Assembly: GCA_031267205.1 (NCBI GenBank)
Contig: JAIRZN010000142.1
Span: forward strand, 1 to 10,402
Direction: 5' to 3'
Length of the DNA stretch: 10,402 nucleotides
Origin: Tannerellaceae bacterium
GTDB lineage: Bacteria > Bacteroidota > Bacteroidia > Bacteroidales > Tannerellaceae
Below the pieces are notes generated by a model that saw only the letters and a list, made by a program, of their open reading frames with translations, was not told the DNA's origin and did no database searches. Made by a program: the position numbers and the translations under genes. Shown here one piece after another: positions 1-7,239 of this stretch. Positions within the stretch are counted from its first letter, which is position 1, and every line of letters begins with the position of its first letter.

Positions 1-390
1 GACGGGCTTCTCCTTAGTGTTGAATGATTTGATCTGAAGACCGTTGTAGAGATTGCCCATATAGTCTTTGACGTATGGACGATAGTAGTACCGCGTCCCG
101 CTTTGGAGGGCGGTGAGACTGATGTGAGCGCCTGACATTTCCGTTGCATATCCGAGCGAGGAGGATGTGCCGTATTCGATGCCTACCTTTCTGACGGCGT
201 TGCTCTCAAGGACTGTGGATACTTCAATCTCTGCGTAGTTTTCTCCGACGTCTGTTGCGCTGGCGTCAATAAGGCCCGGCCAGTTGTCTTTCGGCCTTAG
301 GTCTTCGCAGCCTGTGGTCAGGGCTATGGCCAGTATAATGGCCATAGCCGGGGCGAGGAGCTTTCTCTTCAGCGTTTGGTTAGTTTCCAT
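1..390 (-). CDS. Exported lipoprotein with fibronectin-III-like segment, 3' end outside window
   Basis: I translated this frame by hand: it is open for 130 codons from the ATG (complement of 388-390) to the window edge, so the C-terminus is missing. The N-terminus has a basic n-region (KRK), a hydrophobic stretch (LLAPAMAIILAIAL) and a lipobox-like LTTGC with Cys at residue 28. This predicts a signal peptidase II lipoprotein anchored in the inner or outer membrane. Residues about 45-120 (VGIEYGTSSSLG, then LQSGTRYYYRPYV) resemble the strand pattern of fibronectin-III-like domains in Bacteroidales surface lipoproteins. The start lies inside the caspase gene, overlapping its end by 22 bases, which suggests translational coupling. 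The substrate or partner is unknown. The lipoprotein call is fairly sure; the fold is an inference. Confidence 0.8.
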   Translation of the reverse strand, partial: METNQTLKRKLLAPAMAIILAIALTTGCEDLRPKDNWPGLIDASATDVGENYAEIEVSTVLESNAVRKVGIEYGTSSSLGYATEMSGAHISLTALQSGTRYYYRPYVKDYMGNLYNGLQIKSFNTKEKPV

Positions 391-1847
391 GCCTTCCATT
401 CGTCTGTGATATTATGGGGGTATTGCACTTTGGGCGTCTGCATCTTCTTGTTGATGTCGAAGGCGTGCGACTTGACATTGTTTATTACATAGTTTGCCAG
501 GTCGTAGTACGTGGTGTTGCCTTTGGTGTCTTGCAGTCTCTTGAGGAGGAAGTATGTAAACATACGGTGCTGTTTCTCTTCGTAAGGGTAAGCTATCTCG
601 GCTTCCGAGGTCGCGCTGAATACTACGAGGTTGCCGCGTAGCGATTCCTCGCGCGGGACTACTTCTATGCCTCCGCCGTCGACTAAGGCTGCCATTAATC
701 CTTCGCTACTCTTGCCGCTGAAGCAGGCGTCGAGGAAGACGGTGGCCGAGAGCGCGTTCATGGCGGCGAGTTCGTTGTAGAGCGTTTCGCCCTTGATGGC
801 TACCTGGAGCGAGACGGAGCTGCCGTCGACGGGAATAAGGTACATGCTATTCTCCTTCAGGTCCGACATGCCGTGCCCCGAATAGTAGTATACGATACGT
901 ATATTCCCGTTCTTGGCCTTGGAGGCGTCGCTTAGGAACTGCATGGACTTGATCATGTCGCCGAAGGTAGCGTCTTCCCTGATGAAAATGTTTGAGGCGG
1001 GCACGCCCAACGTGCGACGGCAGTATTCGTAGAATATACGGGCGTCGTTGGCCGAGAAACGTGTGCGTGATTCGTACAGGTAGTTCTCGTTGCCTATGAT
1101 GGAGACGTATAGGTCGTCGTGGATAGCGGCGGTTTGCGGGATGCCTGCGTCGACGTCGGAGGCTCCCATTACGACGGTATTCCTGCCGATGACCTGCGAC
1201 GGGCGGGCCGTGTCGTCAAGCGAGAGGTCTACCGGCCCCTGCTCGTAGGCGATGTTCAGGTCGGTATACGAGCGCAGCTCACGGCTGTTGTAATCAAACC
1301 GTTCGCCGGTGAGGGGGAGGACGAAAGTGATACGGTCAAGCCCTACCGTATTGCCGGAGATGTAGAAGTCGGCGCTGTCGACCCTTAGCGAATCGAAGTA
1401 TTCGACAAACTGCCGGGCTGCGGCCCCGCGCGGCACATTGACGGCGAACTTCCCGAAGCGGTCGGAATGGATGAGTACGGTCTCGTTGTCGGGGTCGTAG
1501 GCTCCGTCGATACGGAATTGCTTCCACCCTGAGGATTCCGCGTACTTGTTTTTGTAGAGTGCGAGGGCCTCCTGTTCCCATCCGCTGATGTGCTGTTTCT
1601 TGTTTTCATCCGAAACGCGCTCCCTATACTGCGCGCTGGATTCTTCGTACCTGTCCCATTGCATCCAGGCGGACAAACGCGGCTCTACGTAGTTGCGGAC
1701 GTAACTCTCGACCGGCAGGCGGAACTGTATCGGGCGGCTGACGTCGCCGTTCTGCGCCCTCAGGCTCATTGTGAAGCACGCTAATATGGCGGCTGTAAAG
1801 ATGCTAAGCCTGTTCATGATGTTTTTCTTTTCTGTTAATTGATTCAT
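369..1847 (-). CDS. Secreted caspase-family (C14) cysteine peptidase
   Basis: The 492-residue product has an N-terminal signal peptide (hydrophobic residues 15-29, ending ...SLRAQ), so it should act in the periplasm or outside the cell. Residues about 33-235 match no domain I recognise. Residues about 243-470 carry a caspase-like fold: a first strand DLYVSIIGNENY, catalytic His325 in YYYSGHG, catalytic Cys375 in FLDACFSG, then a VVFSAT strand. Both dyad residues are present, so it is probably an active peptidase; family members cut after basic or acidic residues, and specificity cannot be read here. An ATG at residue 11 (position 1817) begins a more compact signal peptide and could be the real start. 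It lies 27 bases after the barrel-like gene and overlaps the lipoprotein gene, so the three are probably one operon. Confidence 0.9.
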   Translation of the reverse strand: MNQLTEKKNIMNRLSIFTAAILACFTMSLRAQNGDVSRPIQFRLPVESYVRNYVEPRLSAWMQWDRYEESSAQYRERVSDENKKQHISGWEQEALALYKNKYAESSGWKQFRIDGAYDPDNETVLIHSDRFGKFAVNVPRGAAARQFVEYFDSLRVDSADFYISGNTVGLDRITFVLPLTGERFDYNSRELRSYTDLNIAYEQGPVDLSLDDTARPSQVIGRNTVVMGASDVDAGIPQTAAIHDDLYVSIIGNENYLYESRTRFSANDARIFYEYCRRTLGVPASNIFIREDATFGDMIKSMQFLSDASKAKNGNIRIVYYYSGHGMSDLKENSMYLIPVDGSSVSLQVAIKGETLYNELAAMNALSATVFLDACFSGKSSEGLMAALVDGGGIEVVPREESLRGNLVVFSATSEAEIAYPYEEKQHRMFTYFLLKRLQDTKGNTTYYDLANYVINNVKSHAFDINKKMQTPKVQYPHNITDEWKAWKLTKR

Positions 1848-1874
1848 ATCATTTATTATTTGATTATTTAGAGA

Positions 1875-2759
1875 TTAAAAAGCTAAACCTATCGAGATCA
1901 TCGGCTCCACCATGAAGCTTCCTCCAAAAAGGTATCCGAAGTTTCCCCCTCCCCCGACGAGGAAACTGTTTAAGCGGAGTATCGCTCCCCATTCGAGTTC
2001 TACGCTTTGAGACGGGCCCCATGGGCCGTAGATGTTGGTGAACGACAACATCCCATATCCTATGCCGGCGTGCAGGAAGAACTTAGCGGACGCCTGATAC
2101 AGTCCTCCCAGCGTAATTGAGACGCGCGACATCTTGTCCTTATAATAGCTGTCCTCGTCATCCGCCGCCGTGGCGAATTTCGCCCTGACGTACCATCCGT
2201 ATGAACTTTCGTAAGGCATGTATCCGCTCGCTATGGAGAAGTTTATAACAGTTTCATACCATGGAAAACCTTTGCCCGGCGCCGTAATACCGGGCATGAC
2301 AAGTATGCTGCCCCTTGCACCCGGCGTCCGGACGGTTGGGGGCGGGGACGGGGCTTGTTTCACGGGCTTCTCTTCCTTAGAACTCCTTGGGGCGAAGCGT
2401 CCCGCCGTTCTCTTCCCTGCGGAGGCCTGCTGCGGGGGATTGGCGGAGGCGATGGCGGTGACGCGGAATACGAACTCGCCCGCTACGACGCCATCCTTGC
2501 CGCAGTCCCACATCAGCTCCTTATCTCCGCCGAGCTGATTGGTCAAGTCGCCGAGGACGGTAAGGCAGGGGGAGAACGACCGCCCGCCGTCGCCTGAATA
2601 CGAGAGGTAGAGGTCTTGATACGCGACGGCCTCAAGATGGAACATCACACGTATTTTACCGTCTACGGCCTCGGCCTCCGTCCCTGTCACCCGTTGGGCC
2701 TGCAAACCGGAGAGGCAGCAGGCGAACATGGCGATTGTTAAAAGGTATATCTTTTTCAT
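1875..2759 (-). CDS. Exported protein with beta-sandwich-like N-domain and beta-barrel-like tail
   Basis: The product has 294 residues. A signal peptide covers residues 1-22 (MKKIYLL..., ending LQAQ). Residues 23-103 form a strand-rich segment with a D-G-G-R-S-F turn and ELMWDCGKDG, similar in pattern to small beta-sandwich domains of exported Bacteroidota proteins. A Pro/Lys/Ser-rich linker spans about 104-148. Residues 150-294 alternate hydrophobic and polar residues, are rich in Gly and aromatic residues, and end in GLAF, a terminal Phe as in outer-membrane barrels. I infer an outer-membrane or surface protein with a small barrel of perhaps eight strands. It is the first gene of the likely operon with the caspase and lipoprotein, so it may present or anchor the peptidase system. 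No specific family was recognised. Confidence 0.8.
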   Translation of the reverse strand: MKKIYLLTIAMFACCLSGLQAQRVTGTEAEAVDGKIRVMFHLEAVAYQDLYLSYSGDGGRSFSPCLTVLGDLTNQLGGDKELMWDCGKDGVVAGEFVFRVTAIASANPPQQASAGKRTAGRFAPRSSKEEKPVKQAPSPPPTVRTPGARGSILVMPGITAPGKGFPWYETVINFSIASGYMPYESSYGWYVRAKFATAADDEDSYYKDKMSRVSITLGGLYQASAKFFLHAGIGYGMLSFTNIYGPWGPSQSVELEWGAILRLNSFLVGGGGNFGYLFGGSFMVEPMISIGLAF

Positions 2760-2830
2760 ACGACTAAAAGTTTTATATCATTTGATGTATTTGAAAATTC
2801 AAAATCTTTCCCCGTTCCGGGAAAACCTCC

Positions 2831-2894
2831 CGACGAGTGAAAACACGTTTCCCAAAATTTGGTAAGGCTGCCGACGATCGCAAACACGTTTCCC
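2831..2894. repeat. Pair of 23-bp direct repeats in the divergent intergenic region
   Basis: Copy 1 is at 2831-2853 and copy 2 at 2872-2894, matching at 20 of 23 positions. Both start CGACGA and end AAACACGTTTCCC, with starts 41 bp apart. They lie between the divergent genes starting at 2759 (minus) and 3028 (plus), about 70-135 bp upstream of the minus-strand start, which fits paired operator or activator sites for that operon. No canonical TAnnTTTG promoter was found on the minus strand here. They could equally be remnants of a duplicated segment. Confidence 0.5.
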
Positions 2895-2955
2895 CCACGA
2901 TTCCGGCGCGATCCGCCGTAACGGTTGCCTATGATGATAAAATTAGAGGAAGTGA

Positions 2956-2985
2956 TTTGCGTAGCAAAACTTTCTTCTAACTTTG
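2956..2985 (+). promoter_or_regulatory. Bacteroides-type promoter of the ATPase gene
   Basis: TTTG at 2956-2959 (-33 element) and TAACTTTG at 2978-2985 (an exact TAnnTTTG -7 element) are 18 bp apart, slightly shorter than the usual 19-21. The start codon is at 3028, giving a leader of roughly 35 bases. The -33 element sits inside a perfect dyad, TTTGC-GTA-GCAAA (2956-2968). Confidence 0.6.
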
Positions 2986-2993
2986 TAACGTTT

Positions 2994-3004
2994 GTAACAG
3001 TTAC
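2994..3004. promoter_or_regulatory. Candidate operator dyad just downstream of the ATPase promoter
   Basis: GTAAC-A-GTTAC is a perfect 11-bp inverted repeat that begins 9 bases after the -7 box, about where transcription should start. The left half also belongs to a direct repeat, TTTGTAAC at 2982-2989 and again at 2991-2998. With the TTTGC/GCAAA dyad over the -33 box, this brackets the promoter with symmetric sites. A repressor-binding role is inference. Confidence 0.35.
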
Positions 3005-3027
3005 GAATATAACAAAATTGTAAGATT

Positions 3028-4350
3028 ATGAACTTTTACGATAGAACAGGTGAATTGGGAGAACTCCAACGGATACGGAAATTGTCATTCGGCGACCATT
3101 CCCGACTAACGGTGGTGACCGGAAGAAGACGTATCGGTAAAACAAGCCTGATTATGAAGTCTGTTGAAGGTTTGCCGACTGTCTACCTTTTTGTCAGCCG
3201 GAGGAATGAAGCAACTCTTTGCGCGGAGTATATTCCCATTGTCGCCCAATCGCTCAATAGCTTTGTCCCGCCGGAAATCCGGACGTTCAGGTCATTGTTC
3301 CGGTACTTGATGGAATTGGCGACAAACAAGTCCTTCAACCTTGTCATCGACGAGTTTCAGGAGTTCTACAATATCAACGAATCGGTGTATAGCGATATGC
3401 AGAATATATGGGATGCCTACCGGAGCAGGTCGATGATGAACCTGATTGTTTCCGGCTCGGTTTATTCCCTGATGCAGAAAATATTCCAGAACAAGAAAGA
3501 GCCCCTGTTCGGCAGGGCGGACAATATCATCAAACTGTCGGCCTTTGATTTATCGACGCTTAAGGAAATTATGCGTGATTACAACCCCTATTATACTAAT
3601 GACGACCTGCTCGCCCTCTATTCTTTTACGGGTGGCGTTCCCAAGTATGTCGAGCTGTTTTGCGATAATATTATATTGAATATAGATGAAATGATTGCGT
3701 TTATGGTGCGTGAAAACTCTCCTTTTACAGACGAAGGAAAAAACTTGCTGATAGAAGAGTTTGGGAAAAACTACGGTACATATTTCTCTATCCTGAGCGC
3801 TATTTCGGGCGGAGTCAATACGCAACCCGAAATAGAAGCCGCGTTGGGAGATAAAAGCATCGGTGGACAAATCAAACGGTTGATTGAGGATTACAATATA
3901 ATTGTCCGCCAACGCCCGATTTTATCAAAAGAAGGAAGCCAAACCGTTAGGTATGAAATACAGGATAACTTCATCCGATTCTGGTTTAACTATTTCGACC
4001 GTCATCGTTCCTTGATGGAGATAAAGAACTTTAGAGGTTTGCAGGCCATAATAAAATCCGGCTATCCGACTTATTCGGGGATTATGCTGGAAAGATATTT
4101 CAAGCAACAATTTGCCGAAACTTTCCGTTACCGTGCCATTGGCTCGTGGTGGGAGGCCAAAGGCGATCAGAATGAAATTGATATTGTCGCCCTGAGATTA
4201 GAGAAAAATAAGGCAGTAGTTGCAGAAGTAAAACGACAGGGGAAGAATTTCAAATCAGAACTGTTGGCTGCAAAAGTAGAGCATCTTCGACATAAGCTGT
4301 TGCCTAAGTATGAGATTGAAACGGTTTGTTTGTCGTTGGAAGATATGTAA
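3028..4350 (+). CDS. AAA-type ATPase with C-terminal DUF234 (PD-(D/E)XK-like) domain
   Basis: This 440-residue cytoplasmic protein resembles the archaeal-type ATPase family (ATPase_2 plus DUF234). Visible motifs are Walker A TGRRRIGKTS (31-40), Walker B NLVIDEFQ (104-111, Asp108/Glu109), and a sensor-1-like VSGS (141-144). Residues about 250-300 look like a winged helix. The C-terminal part keeps a nuclease-like pattern: EID at 383-385, a strand, then EVK at 400-402, matching the D...ExK signature of PD-(D/E)XK folds. Family members are widespread and poorly understood; DNA binding or cleavage driven by ATP hydrolysis is plausible but not shown. The length is normal for the family and no motif is lost. 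The gene is AT-richer than both neighbours and has its own promoter, which fits independent acquisition. No cognate antitoxin or partner gene is visible. Confidence 0.9.
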   Translation: MNFYDRTGELGELQRIRKLSFGDHSRLTVVTGRRRIGKTSLIMKSVEGLPTVYLFVSRRNEATLCAEYIPIVAQSLNSFVPPEIRTFRSLFRYLMELATNKSFNLVIDEFQEFYNINESVYSDMQNIWDAYRSRSMMNLIVSGSVYSLMQKIFQNKKEPLFGRADNIIKLSAFDLSTLKEIMRDYNPYYTNDDLLALYSFTGGVPKYVELFCDNIILNIDEMIAFMVRENSPFTDEGKNLLIEEFGKNYGTYFSILSAISGGVNTQPEIEAALGDKSIGGQIKRLIEDYNIIVRQRPILSKEGSQTVRYEIQDNFIRFWFNYFDRHRSLMEIKNFRGLQAIIKSGYPTYSGIMLERYFKQQFAETFRYRAIGSWWEAKGDQNEIDIVALRLEKNKAVVAEVKRQGKNFKSELLAAKVEHLRHKLLPKYEIETVCLSLEDM

Positions 4351-4495
4351 TACGAATCATGAAAAGATATTTTGAGAATAAAGACAATCTAAAAGAACAG
4401 GCTTTCCCCGTAGGGTATTCCATCTCCGAAGGATCTTAATTATACAGACAGGCATTTATTATTCAATTATTCACTTTTCTAATATATATTAATGT

Positions 4496-5758
4496 ATGAA
4501 GACAATGCACAACCGGCTAACATCCGCCTTTATCGCACTTATGATACTGACGGCGGGCTTGCTTCCGCTCGAAGCGCAGGAGGCGGATAATGAAACGCAG
4601 TATATCACCGTCAACGGCGTCGTGAAAGATGAAAAGAGCAAGCGACGCCTGGAATATGCAAACGTTTCCGTCCCGGGAACAAATATCGGGACTGTGACCA
4701 ACTCGGACGGGGAATTTACGATCAAAGTGAGAACAGAGCTTCGCGCAACAGCGGTGGAAATATCGCACGTCGGCTATCTGAACGAAATCATTGCGCTTAA
4801 AAACGCCGACATATCCGGTTACCAGGTTATGATGACGCCTAACGTCAATATGCTTGACGAAGTTGTTATACGCGCCCGCGAGCCGCGTTATATCGTCGAA
4901 GAAGCAATCAGGAGGATAGCCAAAAATTATAGCCCGAAGAACAACCTGCTTACGGGCTTCTATCGCGAAACGGCGCAGAAGGGGCGGCGTTACATAAATA
5001 TTTCCGAGGCCGTTATCGACATCTATAAGACGTCTTACGAACAGAACTCCGACCGCGACCGGGTGCAGATATTCAAGGGACGCTCCCTCTTGAGCCAGAA
5101 AAGGAGCGACACCTTAGTCGTAAAGCTTCTCGGAGGCCCTAACCTGTCCATATACGTAGACGTAGTTAAGAACCCGGAAATCCTGCTCGACAAGGAAACG
5201 TTGTCGTACTACGCCTTCCGCCTTGAGGAATCAATCATGATCGACAACCGTCAGCAATACGTAATCAGCTTCCAACCACAAGCCATACTGCCTTACGCCC
5301 TGTACTACGGCAAGCTTTTTATCGACAAGGAACGCCTCTCGTTCACACGCGCGGAGTTTAACCTCAATATGGACGACCGCAACAAGGCTACCGAGGCCAT
5401 ACTTAAGAAGAAGCCTTACGGCCTCATCTTCCGCCCGCTTGAAGTATCCTTCCTCGTCACCTACAAGGAGCGCGACGGGCTGACCTACCTTAGTTATATA
5501 CGCAACGAAGTGCGCTTCAGGTGCGACTGGAAGCGTAAGCTCTTCGCCACCGGCTACACGATACTGTCGGAAATGGTTGTGACCGACAGTCGCGACGATA
5601 ACGTGACGGGCATACCGTACCGCCTCGCCTTCAAGCCCAACCAGTCGCTCTCGGACAAAGTCTCCGACTTTATGGACGAAGACTTCTGGGGAGCCTACAA
5701 CATTATAGAGCCGACCGAATCGCTGGAATCAGCCGTCAACAGGCTTAAGAAACAGTAG
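4496..5758 (+). CDS. Exported carboxypeptidase-regulatory-like (CPD) domain protein
   Basis: The 420-residue product has a signal peptide at 1-28 (LTSAFIALMILTAGLLPLEAQ). A CarboxypepD_reg-like beta-sandwich spans 37-124: VNGVVKDEKSKRRLEYANVSVPGT, then GTVTNSDGEFTIKV, then ISHVGYL. It ends in MLDEVVIRAREP, the sequence that normally leads into the plug of SusC-like receptors. No plug or barrel follows. Residues 130-420 form a mixed domain shared with the protein at 7240-8784; common landmarks are GFYRE (154-158), AVIDIYKTSY (172-181), VVKNPEILL (223-231), LFIDKE (274-279) and FWGAYNIIEP (397-406). It lies 50 bp upstream of the sigma gene on the same strand and may be cotranscribed. It probably acts in the periplasm or at the outer membrane; the function is unknown. 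ATG codons at 4496 and 4505 are both possible starts. Confidence 0.85.
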   Translation: MKTMHNRLTSAFIALMILTAGLLPLEAQEADNETQYITVNGVVKDEKSKRRLEYANVSVPGTNIGTVTNSDGEFTIKVRTELRATAVEISHVGYLNEIIALKNADISGYQVMMTPNVNMLDEVVIRAREPRYIVEEAIRRIAKNYSPKNNLLTGFYRETAQKGRRYINISEAVIDIYKTSYEQNSDRDRVQIFKGRSLLSQKRSDTLVVKLLGGPNLSIYVDVVKNPEILLDKETLSYYAFRLEESIMIDNRQQYVISFQPQAILPYALYYGKLFIDKERLSFTRAEFNLNMDDRNKATEAILKKKPYGLIFRPLEVSFLVTYKERDGLTYLSYIRNEVRFRCDWKRKLFATGYTILSEMVVTDSRDDNVTGIPYRLAFKPNQSLSDKVSDFMDEDFWGAYNIIEPTESLESAVNRLKKQ

Positions 5759-5793
5759 GACGGAGAGTTTAAGAAACAATAAGAACGGAGAGT
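5745..5793. repeat. Imperfect tandem duplication across the stop codon of the CPD gene
   Basis: A 24-bp unit at 5745-5768 (TTAAGAAACAGTAGG...GAGAGT) is followed directly by a 25-bp copy at 5769-5793 (TTAAGAAACAATAAG...GAGAGT). The first copy contains the last codons and TAG stop of the CPD gene; the second would repeat the same Lys-Lys-Gln-stop ending. The units differ by one inserted base and two substitutions. It fills most of the gap before the sigma gene and looks like a local slippage duplication. Confidence 0.7.
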
Positions 5794-5807
5794 TGATAAC
5801 TCTTATC
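5789..5807 (+). promoter_or_regulatory. Two overlapping hairpins immediately before the sigma start codon
   Basis: AGAGTT-GAT-AACTCT (5789-5803) and GATAA-CTC-TTATC (5795-5807) are both perfect inverted repeats and share nine bases, so an RNA can form only one at a time. The second ends two bases before the sigma ATG at 5809. They could be an operator for autoregulation or a switch controlling sigma translation. The stems are short and the role is inference. Confidence 0.35.
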
Positions 5808-5808
5808 C

Positions 5809-6360
5809 ATGGACGATTTATTCGTATTCAGCAAGATCAAGGAGGGGGATATAGGCCGGTTTGAATCCGTATTCCGCCGGTACTACGCCCCCCTTTGCCT
5901 CTTTGCCGCCGGTATAACGGGGCGCAGGGACGTAGCGGAGGAAATCGTGCAGGATTTATTTTATACCCTGTGGAAAGAGAGGGAAAGCTTGCAAATATTC
6001 CATTCCCTCAGCAGCTACCTGTACAAAGGCGTACGCAACCGGGCCTTACAGTACTGCCGGCACGTGGAAGTAACAGGCCGCCATAGCCAGGCCGTCCTCG
6101 CTTCAGCGGAAGAATACTCAGGACAGCCCGATCCGCAGGATATACTCGAATACAAGGAACTTGAAAATATTATCGAACGAACGCTTCGCCGCTTGCCCGT
6201 CCGCCGCCTCAGCATCTTCAGGATGCACCGCTTCGATGGAAAGAAATACTCGGAAATAGCCGACAACCTGTCCCTGTCGGTAAAAACAGTCGAAGCCGAG
6301 ATAACAAAAGCGCTAAGGACACTACGGAAAGAAATAGAGAATTATACGCATACCTTATGA
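5809..6360 (+). CDS. ECF-type RNA polymerase sigma-70 factor
   Basis: The product has 183 residues, the usual length of Bacteroidota ECF sigma factors. Region 2 spans about 17-85 (FESVFRRYYAPLCLFAAGIT, then AEEIVQDLFYTLWKERE and LSSYLYKGVRNRALQY). Region 4 spans about 118-172 with a helix-turn-helix (RRLSIFRMHRFDGKKYSEIADNLSLSVKTVEAEI) that contacts the -35-like element. It directs core RNA polymerase to a small set of promoters once released by its anti-sigma factor. The stop overlaps the next start as ATGA, so sigma and anti-sigma are translationally coupled, the standard arrangement for FecI/FecR-type pairs. The target promoters are probably local, including the two flanking paralogues, but no conserved pair of sites was identified here. 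Confidence 0.95.
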   Translation: MDDLFVFSKIKEGDIGRFESVFRRYYAPLCLFAAGITGRRDVAEEIVQDLFYTLWKERESLQIFHSLSSYLYKGVRNRALQYCRHVEVTGRHSQAVLASAEEYSGQPDPQDILEYKELENIIERTLRRLPVRRLSIFRMHRFDGKKYSEIADNLSLSVKTVEAEITKALRTLRKEIENYTHTL

Positions 6361-7217
6361 CCCGACAATTAAAGAACAATATGAACACAGACCTCGCATG
6401 GCGCCGCCTCTTCGAACGCCTCCGGCACGACGGCCTCATACCTGAGGAGAACATTCACGGACGCCGACGCCGCTCGATACGGTTGCTAACATGGACCGCC
6501 GCTGCCGCCGTCCTGCTGTTTTGCGCCGGAGCAATCACAATCGCTCTCCTGCATAAAGACGCAGGCGTAGGCGATGACGCAATCATTACCTTGCGCAACG
6601 GGGAAGGCTCCCCTACCCTCGTAACAACCCTCGAGGACGGATCCATCGTCTACCTCGCCGGCGATTCACGGCTCTATTATCCCGGAAACATCCGCAGCGG
6701 CAAACGCGAAGTATCCCTTCTGGGAAGAGCCATGTTCGACGTGCAAAGCAATGCAGGACGCCCCTTCACGATCAACGCGGCGACGGCGCAAGTCGAAGTA
6801 ATCGGCACCGTCTTCGACGTCAGCGCTGCTGACGACGGGACATTTGAGCTGTCCGTCCTCCAGGGACGGGTTAAAATCACATCCAACACCGGCGGGCAGC
6901 AGCTCTATGCCGATGCAGGACAGACAGTCGCCCAAACTTCCGCCGGCAGCCTCGTTGCATCCTCCACACACGGCGACCCCTTCGCCTACTACAATGCACA
7001 TATACGCTTCAAGGACGAAAAGCTCTCCGACATACTGCGCATCATCAACAATCAGGGCGAAACGCCAACGCTCCAAACAGTCCCAGCCTTGGAAAACCGG
7101 AAAATAACAGTTACTTTTACCAACGCTGCGCCCGAAAGCGTAGCAGAGCTCATATGCGCCGCATTCAATCTCTTGTGCAAAAAAGAAAATAACACAATAC
7201 TCATCACCGAACGCTGA
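6357..7217 (+). CDS. FecR-family anti-sigma factor
   Basis: The 286-residue product is a single-pass inner-membrane protein. Residues 1-42 are cytoplasmic and basic near the membrane (GRRRRSIRLL), with a short helix around Trp15-Leu22 that should hold the sigma factor. The membrane segment is about 44-65. The periplasmic FecR domain spans about 84-178, with the typical LEDGSIVYLAGDSRLYYP and VEVIGTVFDV motifs. Residues about 213-284 match the DUF4974-type tail (IRFKDEKLSDILRIINNQ, then ITVTFTNAAPESVAELICAAF), the part expected to meet an STN domain. The cytoplasmic segment is short compared with many FecR proteins. The start overlaps the sigma stop; an ATG at 6381 (residue 9) is an alternative. 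It is followed after 22 bases by the STN protein, its likely partner. Confidence 0.93.
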   Translation: MTRQLKNNMNTDLAWRRLFERLRHDGLIPEENIHGRRRRSIRLLTWTAAAAVLLFCAGAITIALLHKDAGVGDDAIITLRNGEGSPTLVTTLEDGSIVYLAGDSRLYYPGNIRSGKREVSLLGRAMFDVQSNAGRPFTINAATAQVEVIGTVFDVSAADDGTFELSVLQGRVKITSNTGGQQLYADAGQTVAQTSAGSLVASSTHGDPFAYYNAHIRFKDEKLSDILRIINNQGETPTLQTVPALENRKITVTFTNAAPESVAELICAAFNLLCKKENNTILITER

Positions 7218-7239
7218 ACAACGCTCAGCGCACCCGCCA

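Noticed and set aside
1119..1388. Plus-strand open frame inside the caspase gene, and similar long shadow frames opposite the sigma, FecR and STN-CPD genes.
   Set aside because: They lie antisense to well-supported genes, have low-complexity or Arg/Ser-rich translations typical of shadows, and show no domain.
2760..3027. Search for a TAnnTTTG promoter for the minus-strand operon.
   Set aside because: Every CAAA on the plus strand of this region lacks the TA needed at the matching distance, so no canonical promoter could be assigned.
4359..4439. A 26-codon frame (MKRYFENKDNLKEQAF...) just after the ATPase gene.
   Set aside because: It is very short, has no recognisable promoter or homology that I know, and open frames of this size are expected by chance in AT-rich spacers.
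4440..4495. AT-rich stretch before the CPD gene as a promoter.
   Set aside because: It contains TA-rich sequence but no TAnnTTTG or well-placed TTTG, so a promoter here would be a guess.
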